A DNA stretch of 64,000 nucleotides from Mycolicibacter minnesotensis (GCF_010731755.1 NZ_AP022589.1:2604001-2668000), one strand, 5' to 3'; counted from the stretch's first letter, positions 41,299 to 50,714 are shown. Notes: generated from the letters alone by a model not told the origin. Numbers and translations: made by a program.

Positions 41299-42519
41299 AT
41301 GGCTGCGTCGATGCCCGGCGGATCGGCGACCGCGGTGCAGCGCCGTCCCAAGGACCGCAAGGCTCAGATAGTCCGCGCCGCCGCCCGAGCCTTCAGTGAG
41401 CGGGGCTATCACGCCGTCGGAGTCGACGAGATCGCCGCCGACGTCGGCATCTCCGGCCCCGCGCTGTATCGGCACTTCGCCAACAAATACGCATTACTGG
41501 TCGCCACCGCTCAGTACACGGCGGGGGCGCTGGTGGCCGCCGCGAGCTCCGCCGACGATCCGAGCCGGCCGGCGCCCGAGCGGTTGCGCGCAGTCACCGC
41601 TGCGCTGATCGAGACCACGATCGCGACCCGGCGCGAGGGCGCGTTCTATCGGTGGGAGCGGCGTTACCTTCAACCGCCGGACCGCAAGGACATCCGGGCC
41701 AGCTACGACGCGCTCAACGCCGCCCTCGCCGAACCGCTGGCGGCGATGCGCCCGGGTCTTTCCGAGGCCGATACCGCGATCCTGGCCGCTGCGGCGCTCA
41801 GCGTCATCGGCAGCATCTCCGCGCACCGCACCCGGTTGCCTTCCGCAGCACTTCAGGAGCTCCTCGGCGAACTGTGCTGGTCGGTACTGAACGCCGAGTT
41901 GCCGCCGGCACCGTCGGGCCCTGCCGCGCCGCGCCGTGAGCGCGGCCTACCGAGCACATCGAAACGTGAGCGGCTCCTGGCCGAGGCCATCCGCATGTTC
42001 GGCCAGCGGGGCTTCTACGAAGTCAGCATCGAGGAGATCGGCACCGCCGCCGGTGTGAATGGCTCCAGCGCCTACCGCTACTTCCCGAGCAAGGCCGCGC
42101 TGCTGGCCGCCGCCTTCCACCGGGCCAGCGATCGTGTGCTGATGGCCATCACCGATTCCCTCGCGGAATCGAGCACCCCGCGTCAGGCGGCGTTGGCTAT
42201 CGCGCGGCGCTACTGCGCGCTGGCGTTCGCCGCGCCCGACCTGATCAACATCTACTACGCCGAGTTCGCCAACCTGCCCGAACCCGACCGGGTTGAACTG
42301 CGCGGTCTGCAGCGCCAGAACGTCGAGGAGTGGGCACACCTGGTGAGCCAGGTTGGGCCGGGCGAGACCGAAGCGGTCTTTCGCGTCCACGCTGCCCTCG
42401 CGCTCGTGGTCGATATTGGACGCCTGGTTAACTTCGACAATCGAGACGAACAACGGTCCCGGATCCATGCCTTGATGGCGGCCGTACTCTTCGGCACGGC
42501 GCTGCCGGCTTCTGCGTGA
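41299..42519 (+). CDS. TetR regulator with two DNA-binding domains
   Basis: A 406-residue protein made of two TetR units in tandem. Unit 1 (about 15-200): RKAQIVRAAARAFSERGYHAVGVDEIAADVGISGPALYRHFANKYALL. Unit 2 (about 220-400): KRERLLAEAIRMFGQRGFYEVSIEEIGTAAGVNGSSAYRYFPSKAALL. Each has its own helical C-terminal half. Most TetR proteins are about 200 residues and dimerise; this fusion would be a covalent dimer. It probably controls the divergent fatty-acid degradation genes. Start: ATG at 41299 with GGGGGTGA upstream. Confidence 0.87.
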   Translation: MAASMPGGSATAVQRRPKDRKAQIVRAAARAFSERGYHAVGVDEIAADVGISGPALYRHFANKYALLVATAQYTAGALVAAASSADDPSRPAPERLRAVTAALIETTIATRREGAFYRWERRYLQPPDRKDIRASYDALNAALAEPLAAMRPGLSEADTAILAAAALSVIGSISAHRTRLPSAALQELLGELCWSVLNAELPPAPSGPAAPRRERGLPSTSKRERLLAEAIRMFGQRGFYEVSIEEIGTAAGVNGSSAYRYFPSKAALLAAAFHRASDRVLMAITDSLAESSTPRQAALAIARRYCALAFAAPDLINIYYAEFANLPEPDRVELRGLQRQNVEEWAHLVSQVGPGETEAVFRVHAALALVVDIGRLVNFDNRDEQRSRIHALMAAVLFGTALPASA

Positions 42520-42531
42520 ATCCGGCCGCGC

Positions 42532-42792
42532 TCAGATCTGGCGGTGGCCATAACGGCGGCGGAACTTCTCGACCTGCCCGGCGGCGTCGACGATCCGGCT
42601 CGTGCCCGTCCAGAACGGATGCGACGCCGAACTGATCTCCACGATGATCAGCGGGTAGCTACGCGGGCCCGCCGGCGTCGGCCAATCGACGGTGCGATCG
42701 CTGGTCACGGTGGAGCGGGTCAGGAACGTCTGCCCGGTGGTGGCGTCCTGAAAGACGACGGGGTGGTAGTCGGGGTGGACGGCGGGCTTCAT
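42532..42792 (-). CDS. rpmE2: 50S ribosomal protein L31 type B (zinc-independent)
   Basis: An 86-residue L31 type B protein ([29 protein letters not shown]..., ending [11 protein letters not shown]). It has no cysteine, whereas the standard L31 binds zinc through CxxC motifs. Such C-minus paralogues replace the zinc-bound proteins under zinc starvation. Its ATG overlaps the stop of the Mrf gene upstream (ATGA), so it is transcribed from the Zur-type promoter at 43988. Confidence 0.93.
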   Translation of the reverse strand: MKPAVHPDYHPVVFQDATTGQTFLTRSTVTSDRTVDWPTPAGPRSYPLIIVEISSASHPFWTGTSRIVDAAGQVEKFRRRYGHRQI

Positions 42793-43976
42793 CGTTGGTC
42801 TCCGTCTCTGCTTCGGAACAGGGATATGTCGGCGGTGGCGGGGGAGTCGTCGCAGGGCTCCTGGTGGTGTTCGCCGAACGGATCCGGGTAGGCCGCCCAC
42901 TGATTCGGCCGGCGCCATTCACCGTCGGTGAGCAGTGCCCCCGACAGGGCCTCGCGGATCTGCTCGGGACGGGCGCCACAGACCAGGATCACCAGCGAGG
43001 TATGCCGATCGCCGTGGCGGTGGTCCCAGATCAGATCGGCGAACGCATGCCGTTCGGGGGACACGCGGGCGGCCTCCTCGGCCGTCATCGCGGCCAGCCA
43101 CTTTCCCACCGCAGCGGTGTGCAATCCGCCGCCCGCCGACTCCAGCCAGATCGCCCGCTCGCCGCGGTTGGCCAACCACAGCCGCCCGCGCGCCCGGATC
43201 ACCCCGTCGAGCAGGGCGTCGAGGGCCGCGTGCAGACGTTGCGGGTGAAACGGCCTGCGGGCGTGGAACTCGATCAGTTCGACCGGGCCCTCGGCCCGCA
43301 GGGGCGGTTGACCGGCCAGCAGTGGGGCGTGCGGATCGTCATCGTGCCCGCGTCGGGCATTGTCGTCGAGGTGCGTCAAGGCCTGTTCCAGGCGATCGGT
43401 GCCCGCGGTGATGCGCGCCAACGGAGCCAATCGGCGGAGCACCGCCAGCGCGGTGGGGTCCGGGTCGTAGATCACCAGAGCATCGGCGGACTCGGCTTGG
43501 CCCACCACCACCTGCGCGACGGTGCGGCCGTCATCGAGTTCCTCGTCGCCGAGTGCCTGCGGCAGCCACGTCGTGGCATCGAGGCAGCTGATCACCGCGG
43601 CCACTGCCACGTCGCGGCCGGCCGGGCCGTCGATGTATCCCGGTCCGACGCGGACCCGCACATTGCGGATCGCCCAACAGATGGGCTGCGGCTCGAACCA
43701 TTTCGGTAGTGCGACGACGATGCGCGCCACGCCGGCATGCCGGTGCAACCGGCGCAACAGCACCAGCAGGTCATTGCGCAGCGTGCAGGCCACACAGCCG
43801 TGCGCCAACTCCAGGGCCGACGTCGTAGCGGCGGTTGTCGGGCTGGTGGTTTCACGAACCAACACGTGGCCATCCAGTCGGTAGGAGACGGTCACCGTTC
43901 CCGTCTGGAACTGCAGGGCCCTGGCCGCTGCATCGGTGCCGTATTGGCCGGCCACCAGGATCACCGGAGTCCGCAT
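42789..43976 (-). CDS. mrf: Ribosome hibernation factor-recruiting protein Mrf (CobW-like)
   Basis: A 395-residue CobW/COG0523-like protein (Rv0106 relative). In M. smegmatis, Mrf recruits the hibernation factor Mpy to ribosomes during zinc limitation. The CobW metal motif appears as GCVACT (Cys61, Cys64). The N-terminal P-loop is degenerate: [17 protein letters not shown] lacks the GxxGxGKT lysine. The C-terminal CobW domain ([21 protein letters not shown]) is present. The start is the ATG at 43976, preceded by TAGGAG. It shares a divergent Zur-box region with the L28-L33-S14-S18 operon. Confidence 0.88.
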   Translation of the reverse strand: MRTPVILVAGQYGTDAAARALQFQTGTVTVSYRLDGHVLVRETTSPTTAATTSALELAHGCVACTLRNDLLVLLRRLHRHAGVARIVVALPKWFEPQPICWAIRNVRVRVGPGYIDGPAGRDVAVAAVISCLDATTWLPQALGDEELDDGRTVAQVVVGQAESADALVIYDPDPTALAVLRRLAPLARITAGTDRLEQALTHLDDNARRGHDDDPHAPLLAGQPPLRAEGPVELIEFHARRPFHPQRLHAALDALLDGVIRARGRLWLANRGERAIWLESAGGGLHTAAVGKWLAAMTAEEAARVSPERHAFADLIWDHRHGDRHTSLVILVCGARPEQIREALSGALLTDGEWRRPNQWAAYPDPFGEHHQEPCDDSPATADISLFRSRDGDQR

Positions 43977-43987
43977 CACGCTCCTAA

Positions 43988-44002
43988 TGAAAATCATTGT
44001 CA
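43988..44002. promoter_or_regulatory. Zur-type box upstream of mrf-rpmE2
   Basis: TGAAAATCATTGTCA is a near-perfect palindrome matching the mycobacterial Zur (FurB) box. It lies 12 bases before the mrf start. Binding represses transcription when zinc is plentiful. Confidence 0.8.
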
Positions 44003-44042
44003 ATAAGGCTGTCCCTACGGTAGCGTCCAGCCCGTCGCTTGT

Positions 44043-44057
44043 CGACAATCATTTTCA
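44043..44057. promoter_or_regulatory. Zur-type box upstream of rpmB
   Basis: CGACAATCATTTTCA, read on the other strand TGAAAATGATTGTCG, is the second Zur-type palindrome. It is 22 bases before the TTG start of rpmB. Two boxes 40 bases apart let each divergent operon be controlled separately. Confidence 0.8.
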
Positions 44058-44079
44058 ATAAGCTTGAAGGAGGGTTCTG

Positions 44080-44316
44080 TTGTCTGCACGCTGCCAAGTC
44101 ACCGGCCGGGTGCCCGGATTCGGAAATGCGGTGTCGCACTCGCATCGCCGCACGCGTCGCCGTTGGTCTCCCAATATCCAGGTCCGGTCCTACTACCTGC
44201 CCTCGCAGGGCCGTCGCGTCACATTGCGGATCAGCGCCAAAGGCATCAAGGTCATCGACCGCGACGGCATCGAGGCCGTGGTGGCCCGACTGCGGCGCGA
44301 AGGTCGGCGAATCTGA
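44080..44316 (+). CDS. rpmB: 50S ribosomal protein L28 (zinc-independent)
   Basis: A 78-residue L28 ([34 protein letters not shown]..., ending [12 protein letters not shown]). Only one cysteine remains instead of the paired CxxC motifs, so this is the C-minus paralogue. It starts at TTG, with AAGGAGGG 5 bases upstream. It is the first gene of the zinc-starvation ribosomal operon. Confidence 0.93.
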   Translation: MSARCQVTGRVPGFGNAVSHSHRRTRRRWSPNIQVRSYYLPSQGRRVTLRISAKGIKVIDRDGIEAVVARLRREGRRI

Positions 44317-44480
44317 TGTCGCGCACGGACATTCGCCCCATCGTCAAACTGCGCTCCACTGCGGGAACCGGCTACACCTACGTCACCCGCAAGAGTCGGC
44401 GCAACGACCCCGACCGCCTGGTGTTGCGCAAGTACGACCCCGTCGTCCGTCGCCATGTCGACTTCCGGGAGGAGCGCTGA
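44316..44480 (+). CDS. rpmG: 50S ribosomal protein L33 (zinc-independent)
   Basis: A 54-residue L33 ([36 protein letters not shown]) without cysteines. The ATG shares one base with the L28 stop codon. It replaces the zinc-binding L33 when zinc is scarce. Confidence 0.93.
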   Translation: MSRTDIRPIVKLRSTAGTGYTYVTRKSRRNDPDRLVLRKYDPVVRRHVDFREER

Positions 44481-44483
44481 GTC

Positions 44484-44789
44484 ATGGCCAAGAAGTCCAA
44501 GATCGTGAAGAACGAGCAGCGCCGCGCGCTGGTAGCGCGCTACGCCGAGCGGCGCACCGAGCTCAAGGAGGTCATCCGATCGACGTCGAGCAGTCCAGAG
44601 TTGCGCTCTGCGGCCCAGCGTGAGCTGGCCCGTCAGCCGCGCGACGCCAGCCCGGTGAGGCTGCGCAACCGTGACGTGGCCGACGGGCGTCCCCGCGGCT
44701 ACCTGCGCAAATTCGGCCTGTCGCGGGTGCGTATGCGTCAGCTTGCTCACGAAGGCCACCTGCCCGGCATCCGGAAGGCGAGTTGGTGA
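44484..44789 (+). CDS. rpsN: 30S ribosomal protein S14 (zinc-independent)
   Basis: A 101-residue long-form S14 ([23 protein letters not shown] ... [39 protein letters not shown]). The long form lacks the CxxC-x12-CxxC of the zinc-binding short form. It lies 3 bases after rpmG and overlaps rpsR by one base. Confidence 0.95.
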   Translation: MAKKSKIVKNEQRRALVARYAERRTELKEVIRSTSSSPELRSAAQRELARQPRDASPVRLRNRDVADGRPRGYLRKFGLSRVRMRQLAHEGHLPGIRKASW

Positions 44790-45052
44790 TGGCGGTCAGA
44801 TCTCCAGGAAAGCGGCGCATTCCGCAGCGGCCCGGCAGGTCGGCCAAGCCGAACCTGCTCACGAAAATGGGCCTGACCGTCGTCGACTACAAGGACACCG
44901 CCACGTTGCGCACGTTCATCTCCCCGCGCGGCAAGATCCGCTCGCGAGATGTCACCGGACTCACCGTCCGTCAGCAACGCCAGGTGGCCGGCGCGATCAA
45001 GAACGCCCGGGAAATGGCCTTGTTGCCGTATCCGGGTGCTGTGCCTGAGTAA
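44789..45052 (+). CDS. rpsR: 30S ribosomal protein S18 (zinc-independent)
   Basis: An 87-residue S18 paralogue: [61 protein letters not shown]. It has no cysteines. It is the last gene of the operon rpmB-rpmG-rpsN-rpsR, the order found in mycobacterial Zur-regulated C-minus operons. Confidence 0.95.
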   Translation: MAVRSPGKRRIPQRPGRSAKPNLLTKMGLTVVDYKDTATLRTFISPRGKIRSRDVTGLTVRQQRQVAGAIKNAREMALLPYPGAVPE

Positions 45053-45092
45053 AGGTCTTCGCTGCCGGGTGATCGCGTGGCGCGGAGTGCTG

Positions 45093-45482
45093 TCACGACC
45101 CCCGCGGCGGGTCTGGTGCGAGGCCGCCGTCCGGGGCGATGTGAGCGAAGATCTGCTGCAGCAGGGTCAGGATGTGGGGGTCGTCGACCGTGTAGATGTG
45201 GTGGCGCCCGTCACGCCGGGCGTTGATCAACCCGGCCAGCCGCAGCTTGGTCAGGTGCTGGCTCATGGTCGCGACGTTGATCCCGGCCCGCCCGGCCAGG
45301 GTGGTGACGTCGTAGGCGTCCTGGGCGGCCAGCCACATCACATGCAAGCGTGCCGGGCTGCTGAGCAGCGCGAACGTGCTTGCGGCGGAGGCCAGCTGGG
45401 GCTGGGTCGGCTCATCGGGTCGGCCGGCTGAACTGAATTCTTCGGGCGGCCGTTCTTCATCTTTTGCCATGGCGGCATTCAT
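45093..45482 (-). CDS. ArsR/SmtB family metal-responsive regulator
   Basis: A 129-residue winged-helix repressor: TFALLSSPARLHVMWLAAQDAYDVTTLAGRAGINVATMSQHLTKLRLAGLINARRDGRHHIYTVDDPHILTLLQQIFAHIA is the ArsR core. A His pair (RHH) in the wing and Asp/His residues in the last helix (DDPHILTLLQQIFAH) could form an alpha5-type metal site. A GGGAGGTGAG ribosome binding site supports the ATG at 45482. It is divergent from the CtpI gene, so it probably represses that P-type ATPase in response to a metal. Confidence 0.87.
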   Translation of the reverse strand: MNAAMAKDEERPPEEFSSAGRPDEPTQPQLASAASTFALLSSPARLHVMWLAAQDAYDVTTLAGRAGINVATMSQHLTKLRLAGLINARRDGRHHIYTVDDPHILTLLQQIFAHIAPDGGLAPDPPRGS

Positions 45483-45531
45483 TTTGTCTCACCTCCCACG
45501 GCGGGATTCGTCGAACGACACATTCGCATAG

Positions 45532-45539
45532 TTGCGCAA
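45532..45539. promoter_or_regulatory. TTGCGCAA palindrome between ArsR and CtpI genes
   Basis: A perfect 8-bp palindrome flanked by AT-richer bases (CATTCGCATAGTTGCGCAAA) lies between the divergent regulator and ATPase genes. It is a candidate operator for the ArsR protein; evidence is position only. Confidence 0.3.
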
Positions 45540-45640
45540 ACACCAAAGTGTCGCCAGAATTGGGCCGTCCCTGCGGCGCCACGCCGCCCGGGCGGCACGA
45601 CCCGCCCCGCCAGATCACCTGATTGGTTGCTGCCGAATTG

Positions 45641-48600
45641 ATGCCGACTTCGCTGCTGCGCCCCGCCACGTTGGGAATCCGTGCCGCCTCTGCCCTGGCA
45701 GGTGCCGCCGCGCGCGGCGCGTCGGCCACCACCGAGGCAGTGGGGGCCATAACCGCAGCCGGGCTACAGGTCGCCGCGCTGCCCCTGCGTGAAGCCAGCC
45801 GGGTGCTGTCGGGCGAATCCACCTCGGCGACGCTGACCCGCAGGTGCTGGCGAGGCGAGGACCGCGCCTGGATCGAGGTCCGCGGTGTGAGCGAGACGCC
45901 CGCGCTCGCACAGCAGGTGCTCGACGCGCTACTGGCCCACCCCGGCGTGGCCGCGGTGCGGCTGAATCTTCCCCTGTCGCGGGTCGTGGTGGAGCTCGCC
46001 GTCGATGACGAGCCGATCTCACTCAACGACCTGTGTCGCGTGATCGCTCGGATCGAACGCGATCACCGGAGCTGCCCTGGCTCGCCAGGGCCGAACCGTG
46101 CTGAACCCGCCACCGTCCTGCCCGGCGACGGGCTGCTCTTGATGGCCCGGGGCGTCATGGTGGGCGTCAACGCCGCAGGGCTGGCTATCGCGGTCGCCGG
46201 TCGCGCGTTGCGACTGCCGCAGGCACCGATCACGGTCGACGCAGTTGCGGCGCTGGCGAACTACCAACCCTGGCTGCGCAGCCAACTCGCCGAGCGGATC
46301 GGCCGGGGCCCCGCTGACACGGTGCTGTCGCTGATCTCGACCGGAGCAAGGATCGCCACCTTGTCGCCCGCGACGCTGGCGGTAGACCTGGCGTTGCAGG
46401 GTGTCAAAGCCGCCGAAGCGCAGGCCGCGGCGCAGGCCTGGACTCGCTACGAGCCCCACCTGGCCCGGCACGCCGACCACGCGCAGGTACACGTCTCGAC
46501 GCGGCCGGTTCCGTTGCCGGAGGGTGCGGTCGACAGGCACGGCAGGCGCGCAGGGCACGTGCAGTTGTTCGGGGCAGGCTTGGTGGGAGTGCTCACCCGC
46601 AACGTCACCACCGCGGCCACCGCAGCCGTGGTCGCCGGTCCCAAGGCGATGCGCACCACGACGGAATCGTTCGCGGCCACCCTGAGCCGGGCTTTGGTCG
46701 AGCAGCATGCGGCGTTGCCGTTGCGCTCCGAAGGGCTGCGCCGACTCGATCGGGTCGACGCCGTCCTCTTCGATCCGCGGTTGCTCTGCACCGCAAACGC
46801 ACGCCACCCGCTGGCCTCGGCGGTGTTGGCCGAGGCGCGGGCGTCCGGCGCGGAGTTGGTCACCCTCGACGTCGAAGCCCTGGGTGAACTGCGGCCGGCG
46901 TTCGACGAACTGGCGCCGGTCGACCTCGGCGCCGACGACGACCAACTCGACCGGGCGCTGGCCGCCGCGCTGACGGCGCGTCAGGCCGACGGCCGCACCG
47001 TGGCGGTGGTGACCTCGACGGGCGCGCAGGCACTGGCCAGCGCCGATGTGGCCCTGGGGATCCTTCCTGACGATGAGGCCAGCGCCCCGCCGTGGGAGGC
47101 CGATCTATTGCTGGCTGACCTGGCCGGGGCGTGGCGGGTGCTGCACGCGATACCGGCCGCGCGCGCGGCTGCGCAACGCGGTATCGCCTTGTCCACCGGC
47201 GCGTCGACCCTCGGTGCGTTGCTGATGGTTCCCGGCGTGCGGGGTGGGCTTGGCCCCGGTCCGGTCACTGCCGGGGCGGCCACCGGGTTGCTCTCGGGAT
47301 ACCTGCTGGCTCGTGGGGTGGCTCGCACGCCGGCCCCGCGACCCGCACCGTCCTACGAGTGGCATGCGATGTCGCTCGACGAGATCCGTGCGATCCTGCC
47401 CGACCCCGAACTCGCCTGCGCTACCGCCGAACTCGGCGTCGCACCGCCGCACATGGCCTGGCAGTTCATCAAGGCGGTGCGCGCCGAGCTGTCGGATCCG
47501 CTGATGCCGGTGCTGGCACTGAGCTCGGCAGCCACCGCGATGCTGGGCTCGCCGGTGGACGCACTCATGGTCAGCACGGTGCTGATCGGCAACTGCATGC
47601 TGGCCGCGGCTCAACAACTGCAGGCCGAAAATCGGCTCAACCGGCTGCTGGCGCAACAGACCCCACCGGCGCGCATCGTCGATCCGGGCACCCACACCTA
47701 CGCCGAGATCGTCGCGGATCGGCTGATCCCCGGCACCGTGATCGAGGTCCGCAGCAACGAGGTGGTGCCCGCCGACGCGCGGCTGATCGAGGCCACCGAC
47801 CTCGAGGTCGACGAATCCTCACTGACCGGCGAGTCCCTGTCGGTGGATAAGCACACCGCGGCAACACCCGGGGCCGAACTCGCCGACCGGCGCTGCATGC
47901 TCTACGCCGGAACGACCGTCGTCGCCGGCACCGCGCGGGCCGTCGTCACCGCCGTCGGCGCCGACACCCAGGCCCGCCGGGCCGCCGAGCTGGCCGCCGG
48001 AGATCTGCCGGTGGTCGGCCTGCAACACCAACTCAGTCAACTGATGAGTCGGGCATTCCCGGCCAGCGCCGGTGGCGGGCTCATGGTGGGTCTGTTGGGC
48101 ATGCTGCGCGGCGGCGGACTGCGCCTGGCCCTGGGCAACGCGATCGCCGTTGCCGTGGCAGCGGTGCCCGAGGGTATGCCGCTGATGGCGACCCTGGCCC
48201 AACATGCCTCGGCCCAACGCCTGACCGATTCCGGTGCGCTGGTGCGTATTCCCCGCTCGGTGGAGGCGCTGGGCCGGGTCGAGGTGGTCTGCTTCGACAA
48301 GACCGGAACGCTGAGCGAGAACCGGCTGCGGGTCACCCGCGTCCATCCGGTCTCCGGCTACGCCGACGACGATGTGCTGCGGTGCGCAGCCAACGCGGCG
48401 CCGGCGCCCGAAGGCGATCCCCACGCCCATGCCACCGACCAGGCTGTCACCGAGGCGGCGGTCGGGATAGCGCCGGGCGGGGCGCCCCTGTGGACCACCC
48501 CGGACGCCCACCTGCCGTTCCGATCCGGCCGGGCGTTCTCGGCGTCGGTGGTGGGCGCCGAACTGATGATCAAGGGGGCGCCGGAAGTCGTGCTGGCCGC

Positions 48601-49963
48601 CTGCACCGGTCTGGGCCCCGACAGCGACGCTCCGGTCGCCGAACTCGCAGCCGGCGGGCTGCGGGTGATCGCGGTGGCACAGCGCCGACTTAGCGCCGCC
48701 CAGGTGAAGTCGCTGGCCGGCGACCCCGACGCCCTGACCGGGCTGTGCCAGGACGGGCTGACTCTCACCGGATTCCTCGGCATCTCCGACACTCCGCGCG
48801 CCGAGGCGCCCCAATTACTTGCCGACCTGGCGGAGCGCGGGATCGGGATCCGGTTGATCACCGGCGATCACCCCGTCACCGCCACCGCGATCGCCGCGGA
48901 ACTGGGCGTGCCGGTCACCGCCGATCAGGTCATCACCGGAGCCCAGTGGAATGCGCTGTCGCGCAAGGAGCAGGAACGGGCGGCCGCGCAGCGGGTGATC
49001 TTCGCCCGGATGTCCCCGGAGAACAAGGTGCAGGTGGTGCAGACCCTCGAACGCAGCGGACGGGTCTGCGCGATGGTCGGCGACGGCGCCAACGATGCCG
49101 CCGCGATCCGGGCTGCCAGCGTGGGCCTCGGCGTGGTCGCGCGGGGCAGCGACTCGGCGCACCTCACCGCGGACATCGTCTTGACCGACGGGCGCATCGG
49201 TGCATTGGTGGATGCCATCGACGAGGGCCAGCGACTGTGGCGCGGAGTGCAATTGGCGGTGACCGGTCTGCTCGGTGGCAACGTCGGCGAGGTGATCTTC
49301 GGCGTCGTCGGTACCGCACTGTCGGGTACCTCGCCGCTCAACAACCGCCAACTGCTGCTGATGAACATGCTGACCGACGCGCTGCCCGCCACCGCGGTCG
49401 CCGTCAGCACACCCGCCGGCGCCTCGCATCGGGTGGTGCACGGCATCGACGAGCGCCGGTTGATGCGCGCCGTGGCCGTCCGCGGGGCGATCACCGGTGC
49501 CGCGGCCAGTGCCGCATGGGGGATGGCGGCACTGACTGGACGGCGTCAGCGCGCCGCCACGGTCGCGTTGATCACGCTGGTCACCACCGAGCTCGCCCAG
49601 ACCCTGGTCGACTCGCACGCACCCTTGGTGCTGCTCACCGCCGCCGGTTCGTTCGCGGCGTTCGCGGCGATGATCAGCCTGCCCGGCATCAGTCAGCTCC
49701 TGGGTTGCGTGCCGGTGGGACCGTTGGGCTGGTCGCAGGCCCTGGGGGCCACCGGGGCCGCGGTCCTGGCGATTGCCGCGGCGCCGCACGTGCTGCCCGC
49801 CGGCCGGCGCGAGGCACCACAGACCGGCACCGACACGGGGTCCGGGCCGATCGCCAGCGTGCAGGCACTGAGCGGGACTGCCGGCGGCCGGCAGCGCCGA
49901 ACTACGGCCGGCGCAGGCTTCAACCGTCATTCGGCACAGCTGGAGGGGTCTTCGGCCGGCTGA
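45641..49963 (+). CDS. ctpI: Cation-translocating P-type ATPase CtpI-like
   Basis: A 1440-residue, unusually large P-type ATPase. The phosphorylation motif CFDKTGTLSEN has Asp886. The actuator TGES lies in DESSLTGESLSVDK, the hinge in GDGANDAAAIRAASVG, and membrane segment 4 includes VPEGMPL. The extra N-terminal half (about 1-560) has an HMA-like fold near residues 60-135 and a degenerate second ATPase-like region, the layout of M. tuberculosis CtpI (Rv0107c), which also sits beside rpmB1 and the Rv0106 gene. The transported ion is not established; the VPEG motif resembles Ca/Mg-type more than heavy-metal CPx pumps. The start is ATG 45641; TTG 45623 is an alternative. Confidence 0.88.
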   Translation: MPTSLLRPATLGIRAASALAGAAARGASATTEAVGAITAAGLQVAALPLREASRVLSGESTSATLTRRCWRGEDRAWIEVRGVSETPALAQQVLDALLAHPGVAAVRLNLPLSRVVVELAVDDEPISLNDLCRVIARIERDHRSCPGSPGPNRAEPATVLPGDGLLLMARGVMVGVNAAGLAIAVAGRALRLPQAPITVDAVAALANYQPWLRSQLAERIGRGPADTVLSLISTGARIATLSPATLAVDLALQGVKAAEAQAAAQAWTRYEPHLARHADHAQVHVSTRPVPLPEGAVDRHGRRAGHVQLFGAGLVGVLTRNVTTAATAAVVAGPKAMRTTTESFAATLSRALVEQHAALPLRSEGLRRLDRVDAVLFDPRLLCTANARHPLASAVLAEARASGAELVTLDVEALGELRPAFDELAPVDLGADDDQLDRALAAALTARQADGRTVAVVTSTGAQALASADVALGILPDDEASAPPWEADLLLADLAGAWRVLHAIPAARAAAQRGIALSTGASTLGALLMVPGVRGGLGPGPVTAGAATGLLSGYLLARGVARTPAPRPAPSYEWHAMSLDEIRAILPDPELACATAELGVAPPHMAWQFIKAVRAELSDPLMPVLALSSAATAMLGSPVDALMVSTVLIGNCMLAAAQQLQAENRLNRLLAQQTPPARIVDPGTHTYAEIVADRLIPGTVIEVRSNEVVPADARLIEATDLEVDESSLTGESLSVDKHTAATPGAELADRRCMLYAGTTVVAGTARAVVTAVGADTQARRAAELAAGDLPVVGLQHQLSQLMSRAFPASAGGGLMVGLLGMLRGGGLRLALGNAIAVAVAAVPEGMPLMATLAQHASAQRLTDSGALVRIPRSVEALGRVEVVCFDKTGTLSENRLRVTRVHPVSGYADDDVLRCAANAAPAPEGDPHAHATDQAVTEAAVGIAPGGAPLWTTPDAHLPFRSGRAFSASVVGAELMIKGAPEVVLAACTGLGPDSDAPVAELAAGGLRVIAVAQRRLSAAQVKSLAGDPDALTGLCQDGLTLTGFLGISDTPRAEAPQLLADLAERGIGIRLITGDHPVTATAIAAELGVPVTADQVITGAQWNALSRKEQERAAAQRVIFARMSPENKVQVVQTLERSGRVCAMVGDGANDAAAIRAASVGLGVVARGSDSAHLTADIVLTDGRIGALVDAIDEGQRLWRGVQLAVTGLLGGNVGEVIFGVVGTALSGTSPLNNRQLLLMNMLTDALPATAVAVSTPAGASHRVVHGIDERRLMRAVAVRGAITGAAASAAWGMAALTGRRQRAATVALITLVTTELAQTLVDSHAPLVLLTAAGSFAAFAAMISLPGISQLLGCVPVGPLGWSQALGATGAAVLAIAAAPHVLPAGRREAPQTGTDTGSGPIASVQALSGTAGGRQRRTTAGAGFNRHSAQLEGSSAG

Positions 49964-49980
49964 CGGCCCCCTACGGTGGT

Positions 49981-50568
49981 TCAATCGTCTTCGGAGACCG
50001 GCTGGTTCAACTCGCCAAGGATGTCGTTCGCGCTGCCGCTGCGGCCCACGCCCAGTCGCTGGGCCCGGGCATCGAGCTCGCGGTCGGCATGTTCGAGGGT
50101 GTAGCCGCGGGCGATCAATACTCCGATCGCCTGATCGATCAGCGAGGATGCTGCGAGCCCGCCGGGTGCAGGCTGGGGCGGTACGCGGTGCTGATCCAGC
50201 ACGAACTCGCTCAGGGCGAGGCCGGTCAGCCAGGCAAGGTCGGCGGCCAGGTCGACGAAAGCGCCGGGGTTGCCGGCGTAGAGGATCAGCACCGCAAACG
50301 GCCCTGCGATGGCGTCGGAAACCGCCGGAGTCATCGGTAAGCGCATCGAGGTGACGATGTCGCCGAGCTCGGTGCCCGATTCGAGCACGGTGAAGCTGGA
50401 TTGACGACCGAAGGCAGTGATCAGCACCGTCAGACCCAGATACGACCTCACCGCGAGTTTGGTGTTGCCCGCCAACTGGAGCAGCGTGTCGGTGAGGTCG
50501 AAGTCGGGGTCGTCCAGGATTTCGGTCAGGGCCGCGAGATCGGCAGCCAGCGCCGCGGTGATGTCCAC
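49981..50568 (-). CDS. GAF-like/ANTAR domain protein
   Basis: A 195-residue protein with an N-terminal sensory region resembling a degenerate GAF domain (about 10-125) and a C-terminal ANTAR RNA-binding domain (LAASSLIDQAIGVLIARGYTLEHADRELDARAQRLGV). ANTAR proteins act by antitermination on paired RNA hairpins. It starts at GTG. A second GAF-ANTAR gene lies 146 bases upstream on the same strand. Confidence 0.72.
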   Translation of the reverse strand: MDITAALAADLAALTEILDDPDFDLTDTLLQLAGNTKLAVRSYLGLTVLITAFGRQSSFTVLESGTELGDIVTSMRLPMTPAVSDAIAGPFAVLILYAGNPGAFVDLAADLAWLTGLALSEFVLDQHRVPPQPAPGGLAASSLIDQAIGVLIARGYTLEHADRELDARAQRLGVGRSGSANDILGELNQPVSEDD

Positions 50569-50714
50569 AAGGGGCAGTGCTCCCCATTGACGCCCCGAAC
50601 GCCGCTCTTTTCGTCCTAAGCCGAGTGCCGCAGGTCGCGACTGCCCGGGCGCAATATCTGACCACGGATCAGGGATCGGGGTCCAACAGTGCCTATACCT
50701 AACGCTACGCGGGG

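Noticed and set aside
48745..50340. Plus-strand frame of 531 codons inside and beyond ctpI
   Set aside because: Arg-rich shifted-frame translation of the P-type ATPase gene, which continues in its own frame through the conserved GDGANDAA region.
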